From assembly GCA_963759735.1 (NCBI GenBank), contig CAVXAF010000001.1:62001-126000 (forward strand): 64,000 bases of DNA, given 5' to 3'. Made by a program: the position numbers and the translations under genes. Under the pieces are notes generated by a model. It did not search any database, had not been told where the DNA came from, and worked only from the letters and a program-made list of their open reading frames with translations. Positions 1-9,964 of this stretch are shown in pieces. This DNA is from Hyphomicrobium_A sp963759735 (GTDB lineage Bacteria > Pseudomonadota > Alphaproteobacteria > Rhizobiales > Hyphomicrobiaceae). Position 1 is the stretch's first letter. Each line of letters starts with the position of its first letter.

Positions 1-972
1 CAGCCGTTCGACCGACTTGTCGATAAGGTTGGCGTTGTAGGTGTCGCCGTCCTCGGTCAGCACGTCGCCCTTGAACTTGGAGGCATCGATCGCGGCAACC
101 GTGCTCTCGATGTTGATGCCGCCGAAGTCGTAGGCCTCGCCTTCCTCGATCGAGTAGGTGATGAAGAAGCCGGAGCCGTCGCGGTCGAGCTCGGCGTTGG
201 CCGCCGTCACCTGCACGTCGGCATAGCCGTTCTTCAGGTAGTACTGGCGCAGCAGCTCGCGATCGAGATTCATGCGGTCGGGATCGTAGACGGCGGTGCC
301 CTTGAGGAAGTCGAACCAGCCCTTTTCGGTGGTCGAGACGACGTCGCGCAGCTGGCTGTCGGAGAATGCCTTGTTGCCGACGAAGTGGATGCCCTTGACC
401 TTGGTGGCGGCGCCCTCGTTGATCTCGAACACGAGGTTCACGCGGTCCTGCTCGAGCTCGATGATCTTCGGCTCGACGGTCGCGGCGTAGCGGCCCTGGC
501 GGCGGTAGACGTCGAGCACGCGCTGCACGTCGGCTTGCACGCGGGAGCGCGTGAAGACCGAGCGCGGCTTCATCTGCACTTCGTTGCGCAGCGTCTCGGT
601 GTCGATCTCGCTGTTGCCCTCGAAGGCGACCTGATTGATGACGGGGTTCTCGACGACGGTGACGAGCACGTCGGCGCCCGAGCGATCGATGCGCACGTCG
701 GAGAACAGGCCGGTGGCGAACAGCGCCTTGATGGAGCCGTCGACCTTGGCCGGGTCATAGGCGTTGCCGACGGAGAATTGTAGATACGAGCGAACCGTCT
801 CCGGTTCGACGCGCTTGTTGCCCTGGACGTTGATGGCCCGGACAGTCGCACCCTGGGCATGGGCAGAAACGGAGAACAACGCGCCACCGACGCATATCAC
901 TCCCGATGAGATAATCGCCAGAAGCAACGCTAGGCGACAGACTCTCACCGCAATGGCTCGGACCACAGGCAT
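1..972 (-). CDS. bamA: BamA, outer-membrane protein assembly factor (partial, N-terminal part)
   Basis: BamA is the beta-barrel core of the BAM complex and inserts outer-membrane proteins. The minus-strand frame is open from an ATG at 972 to the window edge, about 324 residues, so only the signal peptide and the periplasmic POTRA repeats are present; the rest of the POTRA region and the barrel lie outside. The N-terminus is Arg-rich, then hydrophobic (LALLLAIISSGVICVGG), ending in a SAHAQ signal-peptidase-like site. Mature sequence starts GATVRAINVQGNKRVEPETV, a classic POTRA1 opening. A later stretch TAVYDPDRMNLDRELLRQYY fits another POTRA repeat. It lies directly downstream of rseP, the usual alphaproteobacterial order. 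No frameshift was seen at the points I translated. Confidence 0.95.
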   Translation of the reverse strand, partial: MPVVRAIAVRVCRLALLLAIISSGVICVGGALFSVSAHAQGATVRAINVQGNKRVEPETVRSYLQFSVGNAYDPAKVDGSIKALFATGLFSDVRIDRSGADVLVTVVENPVINQVAFEGNSEIDTETLRNEVQMKPRSVFTRSRVQADVQRVLDVYRRQGRYAATVEPKIIELEQDRVNLVFEINEGAATKVKGIHFVGNKAFSDSQLRDVVSTTEKGWFDFLKGTAVYDPDRMNLDRELLRQYYLKNGYADVQVTAANAELDRDGSGFFITYSIEEGEAYDFGGINIESTVAAIDASKFKGDVLTEDGDTYNANLIDKSVERL

Positions 973-1180
973 TCGCAAGTATGCCTCGTTATTGCCGAAT
1001 TCCCCCTCGGTGTCAGAACCCGTCGGCTTCGGGTCCCGTACCGCATGACTAACACGTGCGCCTTTGGAAGAGGGCCATTTGGCCTGATTCTTCGTCCGCG
1101 CGCACTCCCCTGTGTAAATCCGTTCTTAACGATTCAGAAGAGAGTGCGGAAGTGGCAAGATTACGTCACTGAACGGCATT

Positions 1181-2342
1181 TCAGCCTGCCCCGGTCCATC
1201 CCCGCCAAACCCGCAATAAATCGTTCAAATTCACGTACACCATGAGCATCAGGACCAGGGCTATGCCGATCTGGAATCCGATCTCCTGCGTGCGCCGACT
1301 CATCGGCCGCCGAAGCAGCCCTTCGATGGCGTAATAAACAAGATGTCCACCGTCTAGGACCGGAATTGGCAGCAGGTTCAGGAAGCCGATGTTGGCCGAG
1401 ATAAAGGCGATCCAACGCAGCATCGGCTCGATGCCCCCCTCGGCCACCCTGGCGGTGACCTGGGCCATCAGGATTGGACCGCCCATCTGGTCGGCCGCCT
1501 GACGTTGAGTGATGATGTCGCCGATGCCCTGCACGGTATGGACGATGTTGGTGTAGGTCTCGCGGACGCCGAGGCGCAAGGCCTCGATAGGTCCGACCGG
1601 CTTGGCCTCCTTGTAGCCGGCAGCGTTGGACGGCGTGATGCCGATCAGGCCGCGCTTGAACTTCCCGCCGAAGCTATCGTCCTGCTCGCGCATTTCCGGC
1701 GTCACGTCGAAGGTGAGCTTCTGCGCCGCCGCGATCGACGCCGAACTTGAGCGGTCGCCCACCGTTGACCCCGACCATGCGCTGCACGTCTTCGAAGCCC
1801 TCGATGTTCCAGCCGTCGATGCTGGTGATCACGTCGCCCGCCTGCATGCCGGCGACGGCGGCCGGCATTCCGGCCTTAACCTCACCCACCGTGGGGGCAA
1901 TCGTGCGCACGCCGAAGGCAAAGTTCACGCCGGCGTAAATCGCTATGGCCAAAAGGAAATTTGCCACTGGCCCGGCGGCGACAACGGCCGCGCGCTGCCA
2001 CAGGGGCTTGTTCTGGAAAGCGCCGGCGCGCTCGGTCGCGGTCATGCTGTCCAGCGCGTCCGGCGAGGGCTGGCTGGCGGCATTCTCGTCGTCGACGAAC
2101 TTCACGTAGCCGCCCAGCGGGATCCAGGCAAAGCGCCAGCGCGTGCCCTTGGCGTCGTTGAACCCGAAGATCTCGCGGCCAAAGCCGATGGAGAACGTCT
2201 TGACGGTGACGCCGCACCAGCGCGCGACGATGAAGTGACCGAACTCGTGGACGAAAACCACGATGGTCAGCACCACGAGGAATTGCAGGATGGTGAGCAG
2301 CACCCCCGGCATCGAGGTCGCTACATTGGCCAGCGTCAGCAT
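1181..2342 (-). CDS. rseP: RseP/MmpA-type site-2 intramembrane zinc metalloprotease (frameshift near 1733)
   Basis: Membrane-embedded metalloprotease that cuts transmembrane substrates such as anti-sigma factors. The start is the ATG at 2342 (MLTLANVATSMPG); an ATG at 2444 in the same frame adds a non-conserved stretch. The first transmembrane helix carries the HEFGH zinc motif (HExxH), then a conserved IPLGGYVKFV segment, a GPVANFLLA helix, and a PDZ domain (MPAAVAGMQAGDVITSIDG). The reading frame breaks after VNGGRPLKFGVDRGGAE and resumes as KLTFDVTPEMRE. The second half has the other conserved helix LNLLPIPVLDGGHL (metal-binding Asp). Together they make a normal-sized protein of about 386 residues, so the 1-nt slip is probably a sequence error. 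Upstream of bamA, downstream of dxr. Confidence 0.92.
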
Positions 2343-2462
2343 CGTGCTCCTATCTCTCGTGGCAATCCGCGAGCCCCTGGGGATACGCGGGAAAAACGGC
2401 GATTTCGGCGCCCATCCCCAGCCTTCTTCGCGATACACGCGCAAGACCGGGAACGACGCCGG

Positions 2463-3620
2463 CTAGACATAGCGACCAAGCAGAGATTGTGCCAGTCGCC
2501 GGCCCTCGGCGTCGGCTGCCAGAACATCGCTCAGGCTCCGCGGGGCGATGATGAGCCCGCGCGCCTGGGCTGCCTCCATGGTGTCCGCAACATTCTGAGC
2601 AATATCAAGAAAACCGATCCGGCGGGCAAGGAAGGCCTCGACTGCGACTTCGTTGGCGGCGCTCAGGATGGCGGGCGCCGTGCCGCCAGCCAGGAGAGCA
2701 TCGCGCGCAATGGTTAAGGCCGGGAAACGAGCCGGGTCCGGAGCCTCGAAACTGAGCGTGCCGACGTCCGCCAGGTCAAGACGACGCGTCGGCGCCGTCA
2801 TGCGCTGCGGCCACGAGAGGGCGAGCGCGATGGGCGTGCGCATGTCGGGGAACGACATCTGCGCGATGACCGAGCCATCCGTGTAGCTGACGAGGCAGTG
2901 CACGATGGACTGCGGGTGGATGACGGTGCCGAGCTGATCGGCGCTGACCGGAAACAGGTGATAGGCCTCGATCAGTTCGAGCCCCTTGTTCATCAGCGTC
3001 GCGGAATCGATGGAGATCTTGGCGCCCATCGACCAGTTGGGATGACGCAGCGCCTGCTCGGGGCTGGCGTGCCGCAGCTGCTCGCTGGTCCAGGTGCGGA
3101 ACGGCCCGCCCGAGGCGGTGATCACGATGCGCTCGATGCTCTCGGGCGCGGCCCCGGCCAGCGCCTGCAGGGCGGCGGAATGCTCGCTGTCGACGGGAAG
3201 CAGTTCCGTTCCGGCATCCGCCACGGCATCCATGAACACTTCGCCGGCCGAGACGAGACACTCCTTGTTGGCAAGCGCCAGGCGGCGACCCTGGCGGACG
3301 GCCTCGAACGTCGGCTCGAGCCCGGCAGCGCCGACGATGGCGGCCATCACGCAGTCGGCCGGCTCGGCGGCGGCGGCGATCACGGCTTGCGGACCGGCCG
3401 CCACGCGGATCCCCGAGCCCGACAGCGCCGCCTGCAGCTCAGCGTAGCGCGCCGGATCGCCGATCACGGCCAGCTGCGCCTGCGTCCTGCGCGCTGCCTC
3501 GGCAAGCGCGGCGACATTGGTCTGCGCCGTCAGCGCAACGACCTCGAACGCCTCGCGATGGCGCTCGATGAGATCGATGGTGCTTTGGCCGATGGAGCCG
3601 GTGGCGCCGAGAATGCTCAA
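2463..3620 (-). CDS. dxr: 1-deoxy-D-xylulose-5-phosphate reductoisomerase
   Basis: Converts DXP to 2-C-methyl-D-erythritol 4-phosphate with NADPH, the committing step of the MEP isoprenoid pathway. The 385-residue frame has the N-terminal NADPH loop LGATGSIGQSTIDLI, the ANKECLV segment, the metal-site acid region LLPVDSEHSA, the substrate loop ITASGGPF and the HPNWSMGAKISIDSATLMNKG block. The frame starts at a TTG (3620) that already lies in the first beta strand. An ATG at 3684 (MARTVAAGVIPR) is 22 nt after the cdsA stop but is out of frame by one base. A 1-nt error near 3640-3655 would join it to the conserved frame, so the true start is probably 3684. It feeds UppS two genes upstream. Confidence 0.95.
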   Translation of the reverse strand: MSILGATGSIGQSTIDLIERHREAFEVVALTAQTNVAALAEAARRTQAQLAVIGDPARYAELQAALSGSGIRVAAGPQAVIAAAAEPADCVMAAIVGAAGLEPTFEAVRQGRRLALANKECLVSAGEVFMDAVADAGTELLPVDSEHSAALQALAGAAPESIERIVITASGGPFRTWTSEQLRHASPEQALRHPNWSMGAKISIDSATLMNKGLELIEAYHLFPVSADQLGTVIHPQSIVHCLVSYTDGSVIAQMSFPDMRTPIALALSWPQRMTAPTRRLDLADVGTLSFEAPDPARFPALTIARDALLAGGTAPAILSAANEVAVEAFLARRIGFLDIAQNVADTMEAAQARGLIIAPRSLSDVLAADAEGRRLAQSLLGRYV

Positions 3621-3705
3621 CCGGCGGCGGGCCAGACCCGCCCCGTCGGCGCGGGATGACGCCGGCCGCGACGGTGCGCGCCATGCCTCTTCTGGCTGCT
3701 GGCAT

Positions 3706-4563
3706 CTATACGCCGAACATCAGTGCGCGCGCTGGCGCATGCGCATCAACGGCCAGGGCGAGGACCCCAGCCGCAACAGCGGCGGCGACGATGCTGTCCA
3801 TGCGGTCCATGAAGCCGCCATGTCCGGGAATGAGAGCGCTGGCATCTTTCAGGTTGAACACGCGCTTGAGTGCGGACTCCGCGAGATCGCCGGCCTGGGC
3901 GATGAACGCCAAGGCGATGCCGAGGAAGACCAGTCGTGCCGCCGATGCCTCGGGCTCGAGTACAGCGAACACCGCGCCCACGAGGGCGCCTGCGCACAGC
4001 GCGCCGATGAGACCCGCCCACGTCTTGTTGGGCGACACGCGCGGCCACAGCTTAGGCCCGCCGATGGTGCGGCCGGCGGCATAGGCGGCCGTGTCGGACG
4101 ACCAGACGACGGCGAAGAGGAAAAGCACGGCGGTAAATCCGAACGGCTCGTCGCTGCGCAGCCACAGCAGCGCCACAGCCGGAATGCCGACGTAAAACAC
4201 GCCGAGCACTGACAGCCCAGCGCCGCCGCCCAGATAAAGCGGAATGAGCGTGATCGCGGCGATGCCCAGCACGGCGAGCCCCAGCGCTGCATAACCGGCA
4301 CCGGCGAGCACGATGGCCGCTGCCACCGCCGTCGCATGCACAAAGAACCCCAGATCGAAGGAGGCGCCGCGCACCAGCCGTCCCCACTCCCAGCTGATTA
4401 CCACGGAGCAGACAAGCACCAGCAGCGCAAAGGGCAATGGCCCGGCGTAGGCAAGGCCGAAGGCGACGGTGGCGAGCACCAGCCCCGAGACGATGCGCAG
4501 CTTCAGATTGCTCGACACCAATTGCGTGCCGCCCGCCTCGGTCGCTGCGACGTTATCGGGCAT
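3706..4563 (-). CDS. cdsA: Phosphatidate cytidylyltransferase (CDP-diglyceride synthase)
   Basis: Integral membrane enzyme making CDP-diacylglycerol from phosphatidate and CTP, the branch point for phospholipids. 285 residues with about eight hydrophobic helices. The C-terminal half carries the family signature region: SSDTAAYAAGR, GPKLWPRVSPNKTWAG and the CDS motif near SALKRVFNLKDASALIPGHGG followed by DRMDS. The start ATG at 4563 lies 6 nt after the uppS stop, so the genes are probably co-transcribed. The reading frame is intact, unlike its upstream neighbour. Confidence 0.95.
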   Translation of the reverse strand: MPDNVAATEAGGTQLVSSNLKLRIVSGLVLATVAFGLAYAGPLPFALLVLVCSVVISWEWGRLVRGASFDLGFFVHATAVAAAIVLAGAGYAALGLAVLGIAAITLIPLYLGGGAGLSVLGVFYVGIPAVALLWLRSDEPFGFTAVLFLFAVVWSSDTAAYAAGRTIGGPKLWPRVSPNKTWAGLIGALCAGALVGAVFAVLEPEASAARLVFLGIALAFIAQAGDLAESALKRVFNLKDASALIPGHGGFMDRMDSIVAAAVAAGVLALAVDAHAPARALMFGV

Positions 4564-4569
4564 GACGCC

Positions 4570-5329
4570 TCACATCACCGAATGGCGGGAGCGCCCGCCA
4601 AAACGACGTTCGCGCTCGCGATAGCGCGCGATCGCTTCCTCCAGCAGCTCGCGACCGAAGTCGGGCCAGAAGGCATCGAGGAAGACGAACTCGGTATAGG
4701 CGCACTGCCACAGCAGGAAGTTGGAGATGCGCATCTCCCCGCTTGTACGCACGAGCAGATCAGGATCGGGGATGCCGGCGGTGTCGAGGGCGCCACCAAG
4801 CATCTCGACGGTGATGTCGGCCGGCGTCAGCGTCCCGGCCGCCACCCGCTCGGCGAGCGTGCGCGCCGCCTTGGCGATCTCGCCACGAGCGCCGTAGTTG
4901 AAGGCGATGATCAGAGTGATGGCTTCGTTATTTCGCGTCAGCTCAACGGCTTCGTCGATGAGCGTCATGAGCTCGGACTCGACGTTGTCCCGTTCGCCGA
5001 TGACGCGGATCTTCACCCCCGCCTGATGCAGCTCGGCGAGATCGCGGCGGATGAAGCGCTTCATCAGGCCCATCAGGTCGTCGATCTCCTCGAGGGGCCG
5101 CGACCAGTTCTCTGACGAAAAGCTGTAGAGCGTCAGATAGGGGACGCCGAGCTCGATGGCGGCCCGCACCGTTCGCCGCACCGCCTCGACGCCCGTTGCG
5201 ATGCCCGACCGCACGCGGCAGTCCGTGCTTGCTGGCCCAACGACCGTTGCCGTCCATGATGATGGCGATGTGCCGCGGCTGAGCGGGGTCGCGCTCGGGC
5301 GGTGCTGGCTTTGTCTTGATTTCCGTCAC
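4570..5329 (-). CDS. uppS: Undecaprenyl diphosphate synthase (frameshift near 5205)
   Basis: Cis-prenyltransferase that makes C55-PP, the lipid carrier for peptidoglycan and O-antigen. The N-terminal frame from a GTG at 5329 gives the substrate P-loop HIAIIMDGNGRWA. It then breaks near 5205 and resumes as GVEAVRRTVRAAIELGVPYLTLYSFSSENW, the next conserved block. The C-terminal frame includes FNYGARGEI, DPDLLVRTSGEMRISNFLLW and YTEFVF. Summed length is about 250 residues, normal for the family. The slip sits in the conserved HxxG region, so a sequencing indel is more likely than gene loss. It lies between frr and cdsA. Confidence 0.92.
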
Positions 5330-5395
5330 CGGCGGCAGGCTTCTCGAATTTGCGCAAAGCTGAGGATAGCGGAAATGACGCCTTTCTCAAAGGCT

Positions 5396-5959
5396 TCACA
5401 CCTTATGGATTTCGGCCTCTTTGGCGGTGACCGTCTCGTCGATTTCCTTGATAAGGCGATCAGTCAGCTCTTGCACCTTGGCCGACGACTTGTGGTGGTC
5501 GTCCTGGCTGATCTTGCCGTCCTTCTCGAGCTTCTTGAGAAGCTCCATGCCCTCGCGCCGCACGTTGCGCACCGAGACGCGCCCGTGCTCGGCGTATTTG
5601 TGGGCCAGCTTGGCGAACTCGTTGCGCCGGTCGGCGGTCAGCGCCGGAATGGGCAGGCGCAGCAGCGCGCCATCGATGATCGGGTTAAGGCCGATGTTGG
5701 CCTCGCGGATGGCCTTGTCGACGGCCTGCACGTTGCTCTTGTCCCAGACCTGCACCGAGATGGTGCGCGGCTCAGGTACCGAGACGGTCGCCACCTGGTT
5801 GAGCGGCATCCTCGAGCCGTAGACGTTGACGTGGATGGGGTCGAGCAGATGCGCGCTGGCGCGCCCGGTGCGCAACCCCGACAACTCGCGTTTCAGAGCA
5901 TCCATCGAGGCGCGCATGCGCTTTTCGAGATCGTTGAGATCGAACGTACCGCTGGACAT
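5396..5959 (-). CDS. frr: Ribosome recycling factor
   Basis: Splits post-termination ribosomes together with EF-G. 187 residues from the ATG at 5959 (MSSGTFDLNDLEKRM), which has a GGGAG Shine-Dalgarno about 7 nt upstream; the ATG at 5995 in the same frame would start before this site and adds non-family residues. Conserved RRF features: RTGRASAHLLDPIHVNVYGS in helix 1 and beyond, PLNQVATVSVPEPRTI, ANIGLNPIIDG, and the C-terminal coiled-coil helix with RNVRREG. The frame is intact. It sits between pyrH and uppS, the standard order. Confidence 0.97.
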   Translation of the reverse strand: MSSGTFDLNDLEKRMRASMDALKRELSGLRTGRASAHLLDPIHVNVYGSRMPLNQVATVSVPEPRTISVQVWDKSNVQAVDKAIREANIGLNPIIDGALLRLPIPALTADRRNEFAKLAHKYAEHGRVSVRNVRREGMELLKKLEKDGKISQDDHHKSSAKVQELTDRLIKEIDETVTAKEAEIHKV

Positions 5960-6062
5960 GGTGGTCTCCCTTCGGCGCACAGCCGGGAGCAACATGGTTC
6001 TCCGCAGCTAGCGAGCCTGCTCTTGTAGTTCGCCGGGACACGCGCGCCGACGCAAATTCCGC

Positions 6063-6810
6063 TCAATCGATGACGGTAGCCCGTCCATCGCCGCGCAGCA
6101 CTTTCAGCAGATTGCCCGGCTCCTCGATGGAGAAGACAATTACCGGAAGTCCGATTGTCGCGAGCAAGGGCGATCGCGGCACCGTCCATCACCTTGAGAT
6201 CGCGGGCTAGAACCTCGGCATAGCCGAGCCGGTCGAAGCGCTTGGCGCCGGCATTGCGGCGCGGATCGCTGTCGTAGACGCCGTCGACCTGGGTCGCCTT
6301 GGCGACCGCCTCGCAGTCCATCTCGATGGCCCGCAGCGTCGCCGCCGTGTCGGTCGTGAAGAAGGGGTTGCCGGTGCCGGCGGCGAAGATCACCACGCGG
6401 CCCTCTTTCATGTGCTGCAGCGCCTTGGGGCGCACGTAGCTCTCGCACACCGTCGGCATCGGAATGGCCGACATGACGCGCGCCTGCACGCCGGCGTTCT
6501 CAAGCGCGTTCTGCAGCGCCAGCGCGTTCATCACGGTCGCGAGCATGCCCATGTAGTCGGCGGTGGCCCGTTCCATGCCCTTGGCCGCACCGGCCAGGCC
6601 CCGGAAGATGTTGCCGCCGCCGACAACGACGGCGATCTGGGCACCGGCCGCCAGGGCCTCGCCGATCTCGCGCGACGAGCCGCTCGACGACCGTCATGTC
6701 GATGCCGAAGTCGCCCTTGCCCATCAGCGCTTCGCCGGACAGCTTGAGGAGCAGTCGCTTGTAGATGAGCCCGGACGCGCCTTCGTGCCGGGCGCCGCTG
6801 CATCTGCCAT
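6063..6810 (-). CDS. pyrH: Uridylate kinase (three frameshifts)
   Basis: Phosphorylates UMP to UDP; hexameric amino-acid-kinase fold. Pieces in different frames reconstruct the whole protein. It starts at the ATG at 6810 (MADAAAPGTKARPGS), then YKRLLLKLSGEALMGK, then a main block MERATADYMGMLATVMNALAL, VIFAAGTGNPFFTTDTAA and VDGVYDSDPR. After ALARDNR the frame slips again, and the true C-terminus (LPVIVFSIEEPGNLLKVL, ending in ATVID) stops at 6063. Breaks lie near 6775, 6680 and 6150. All catalytic blocks are present, so these are probably sequence errors. It lies between tsf and frr. Confidence 0.92.
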
Positions 6811-6943
6811 GACCGCCTCCTGGTTTCCGCCGCGGTGCAGCCGCTGGCCGCAGGCCGGCCGGCGATCCTACGTAGCCTGACTGGCGGGGATTCGCCTAGA
6901 GCGCACCAGCGTTCAGGCGCGCTCTAGGCGTTCGACATCGTGC

Positions 6944-7894
6944 TCAGTTGCCGGCGCCGACGGCGGCAGCAACCTCGGCAGCGAAGTCCTCTTCCTTCTT
7001 CTCGATGCCGTCGCCGAGCTGCGTAGCGCACGAAGCCTGCGACCTTGATCGGGCGCGCCGATATCCTTCTCGGCCTTCTTGAGGATCTCCGCCACGGTCG
7101 CCTTGCCGTCGATGACGAACACCTGCTTCAGGAGCACCGCTGGTTGACGAATTCCTTCTGCAGACGTCCCTCGCTCGCCTTGGCGAGGATCTCGTCCGAC
7201 TTGCCGGCGTTGCGGGGCTCGGCCTTGGCCTGCTCGACGTAGATCGCGCGCTCTCGCTCGAGCGCCTCCTGCGACAGGTCCTCGACGTTGACGACCTGCG
7301 GGTTGGCGGCGGCGATATGCATGGCGAGCTGGCGGCCGAGCGCCATCGAGCGCCGCCTTATCGCCGGTGCTCTCGAGCGCGACGAGCACGCCGATCTTGC
7401 CGAGGCCGTCGGCGACCTTGTTGTGCACGTAGTCGGCGACGACGCCATCCTTGACGGCGAGCGATGCCGTGCGGCGCACGCTCATGTTCTCGCCGATGGT
7501 GGCGATCAGCTCCTTGACCTGATCTTCGACGGTGATCTTCTTGCCGGGATAGGTCGTGGCGAGCAGCTTGCGCGACATCGCCCTCGGCCTTGCCGGCCAG
7601 CGAGGCGATCTTGGTCACCATTTCCTGGAACTGCTCGTTGCGCGCGACGAAGTCCGTTTCCGAGTTGACCTCGACCAGCGGCTCCGGTCTTACCCGACGG
7701 CGATGACGCCGACGAGGCCCTTCGGCCGCAACGCGGCCAGACTTCTTGGCGGCCTTCGACAGGCCCTTCTTGCGCAGCCAGTCGACGGCGGCCTCGAGGT
7801 CGCCGTTGGTCTCGGTCAGCGCCGCCTTGCAGTCCATCATGCCGGCGCCGGTCTTTTCGCGCAGTTCCTTCACGAGGCTTGCGGAAATCGTCAT
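6944..7894 (-). CDS. tsf: Elongation factor Ts (multiple frameshifts)
   Basis: Nucleotide exchange factor for EF-Tu. The start ATG at 7894 gives MTISASLVKELREKTGAGMMDCKAALTE, the UBA-like N-terminal domain with the signature LREKTGAGMMDCK. It continues through VEVNSETDFVARN, the core contact with EF-Tu, then MSVRRTASLAV, ALGRQLAMHIAAANP, EEILAKASEGRLQKEFVNQ-like blocks and a C-terminal VAGFVR. These blocks are spread over at least five frame changes (about 7715, 7580, 7350, 7140, 7020-7055). The reconstructed C-terminus ends in a Val/Ala-rich segment with a TGA at 6944. Sequence order and length (about 315 residues) match the family, so the gene is almost surely intact in the organism. Confidence 0.9.
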
Positions 7895-7976
7895 GAAATC
7901 AGCCCATTCGATTGGCGGGCGCGCATAGCTCACAGCTCGGCGCCCGCGGGTTGGCAAACGAATACGCAGCCGACGT

Positions 7977-8966
7977 TCAGACGGCGGCCGTTTCAACCAT
8001 TTTCTTGGCCTGCTCGACCCATTTCTCGGTGGCGATCTGGCCCTTGAGCTTCGGAGCTTGCGATCGAGCGCGCCCAGCTGGTCGGCGTCGAGATCGGCGA
8101 TCTGCCAGAAGTGGAACACGCCGGCGTCGTTGAGCCGCTGCTCGAGCTTCGGCGAAATGCCGGTGATGCGCTTCAGATCGTCGGCTTCGCCGCGCGGCGC
8201 CTCGATGCCCTGGAACTACCGCAGGGAGGTTCTCGCCCGGAGGCGATTCCGAAGCGCCGACATCGACGCCCGAGGACGCCTGGCTGCGCTCCAGGCCGTC
8301 GAGCGCCGCACGCGCGATCAGATCGCAGTAGAGCGTGATGGCGCGGCCGGCGTCGTCGTTGCCGGGGATCGGGAAGTCGATGCCGTCCGGATCGCAGTTG
8401 GTGTCGACGATGGCCACGATCGGGATGCCAAGCTTCTTGGCTTCCTTGATGGCGATGCTCTCCTTGTTCGTGTCGATCACGAACAGCAGGTCGGGCATGC
8501 CGCCCATGTCCTTGATGCCGCCCAGCGCCTGGTTGAGCTTGTCGCGCTCACGCGTGCAGGTTGAGGATTTCCTTCTTGGTGCGACCCTGCGGGTCGGCAA
8601 GGATGTCGTCGAGCTGGCGCAGACGGCGGATCGACTGGGAGATCGTCTTCCAGTTGGTCAGCGTGCCGCCGAGCCAGCGATGATTGATGAAGTACTGGGC
8701 CTACGCTTGGCGCTGTCGGCGATCGAATCCGAGGCCTGGCGCTTGGTGGCGACGAACAGCACGCGGCCGCCGCCGGCGACGGTGTCGGAGATCTTGACCA
8801 GCGCCTGATGCAGCATCGGCATCGTCTGCGTCAGATCGATAATGTGGATGTTGTTGCGGGCGCCATAGATGAAGGGCGCCATCTTGGGGTTCCAGCGATG
8901 CGACTGGTGACCGAAGTGCACGCCAGCTTCCAAAAGCTGACGCATGTTGAACGCGGGAAGCGTCAT
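7977..8966 (-). CDS. rpsB: 30S ribosomal protein S2 with C-terminal helix-hairpin-helix-like extension (frameshifts)
   Basis: Small-subunit ribosomal protein. It starts at the ATG at 8966 (MTLPAFNMRQLLEAGVHFGH) with an AAGGA site upstream. The S2 core includes HRWNPKMAPFIYG, LFVATKRQA, FINHRWLGGTLTNWKT and IPIVAIVDTNCDPD. Frame breaks lie near 8702, 8563, 8215 and 8055. After the core, a low-complexity linker leads to about 60 residues (DDLKRITGISPKLEQRLNDA, then GVFHFWQIADLDADQL and EKWVEQAKKM). From family knowledge, this resembles the small helix-hairpin-helix-like module also fused to NuoE and L21 in alphaproteobacteria. The total of about 330 residues is typical of alphaproteobacterial S2. 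tsf follows. Confidence 0.92.
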
Positions 8967-9174
8967 GGGCAGTCCTTTTCCGGTTGTTCCTCCGTACCCC
9001 CGAGAGAAGACCCCTCCTTTGGTAAGGAGCGGCCCACCGGAGCGCTGGACGGGGCTTTTAATCCGCCCGGCGCGAGGAGCACGTGTGAGATGGCGCGCTT
9101 ATAGAGTGTACATCCGGGAATGACAAGGTAGCCCGGGCAAACCCAATCGTTAACGCCGCCAGGCGGAAAAGTGC

Positions 9175-9957
9175 ATGAGCAACAAAGTCATACACGTCAG
9201 GGCGCTGCAGCTCGGCGAGCGCATCGACGTCAAAGGCCTGGAGCGCGAGGACGCCTTCTCGGCCATTCCCCTCGCCTTTCGCACCAGCGGTGAGGGCATA
9301 GCCGCCTTGTTCAAGTCGGGGGCTGCCGTGTTCATCGGCATGAACCCGGTCGATGAGGAGGCGCTGATCCGCGGCCTGGCAGACCGCATCATCGAGCCGT
9401 TGGCCGAGCGTGAGACGGAGAACGTTCGGCTGATCGTGAAGCCGGACGAGGACGCGCTGGTGTCGCTGTCGGGCGATTTACAGATCAAGTCGGCAGACAA
9501 CGATCGTCTGCTGCTGGTCGCCGAGGCGCTGGCGATGAGCGTTGCCTTCGCCTACGACGAGCGGCGCATCGCTGTAGCCTTCGACCGCATCGAGGAAGTC
9601 GCCAAGACCCTGCAGAAGCGGCAGCTGCCGCGCAGCCCGCAGGGCGACCTGCTGGAGCAGATCGGCGAAGCTCTGCTCATTCAGCAGCGGCTGGCGGTGC
9701 GCGTCGACCTCGACGACAAGCCCGACGTATTGTGGGACCACCCCGAGCTGGAACGCTTCTGGGCGCGCCTTGTCGAGGAGTACGACCTCGTCCAGCGCGG
9801 CCTCGCCATCTCGCGCAAGCTGGACGTGATACGCGGCACCGCCGATACGCTGACCGACCTCTTCGCGACGCGCACGTCCCACCGGCTGGAGTGGTACATC
9901 ATCGCGTTGATTGCGATCGAGATCGGCCTCAGCCTCTACGATAGATTTTTGAAGTAG
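9175..9957 (+). CDS. RMD1/YagE-family protein (DUF155), C-terminal membrane anchor
   Basis: 260 residues, convergent with the following minus-strand gene. The middle part VRLIVKPDEDALVSLSGDLQ followed by RLLLVAEALAMSVAFAYDE, and the later DHPELERFWARLVEEYDL with RLEWYIIALIAIEIGLSLYD, are the hallmark blocks of the RMD1/YagE (DUF155) family. A single C-terminal transmembrane helix ends the protein. Eukaryotic members (Rmd1, RMND1) are mitochondrial membrane-associated factors, RMND1 being linked to mitochondrial translation. The bacterial role is unknown and I do not assign one. It is the only plus-strand gene in the first 40 kb. Confidence 0.85.
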   Translation: MSNKVIHVRALQLGERIDVKGLEREDAFSAIPLAFRTSGEGIAALFKSGAAVFIGMNPVDEEALIRGLADRIIEPLAERETENVRLIVKPDEDALVSLSGDLQIKSADNDRLLLVAEALAMSVAFAYDERRIAVAFDRIEEVAKTLQKRQLPRSPQGDLLEQIGEALLIQQRLAVRVDLDDKPDVLWDHPELERFWARLVEEYDLVQRGLAISRKLDVIRGTADTLTDLFATRTSHRLEWYIIALIAIEIGLSLYDRFLK

Positions 9958-9964
9958 CGCGGAG

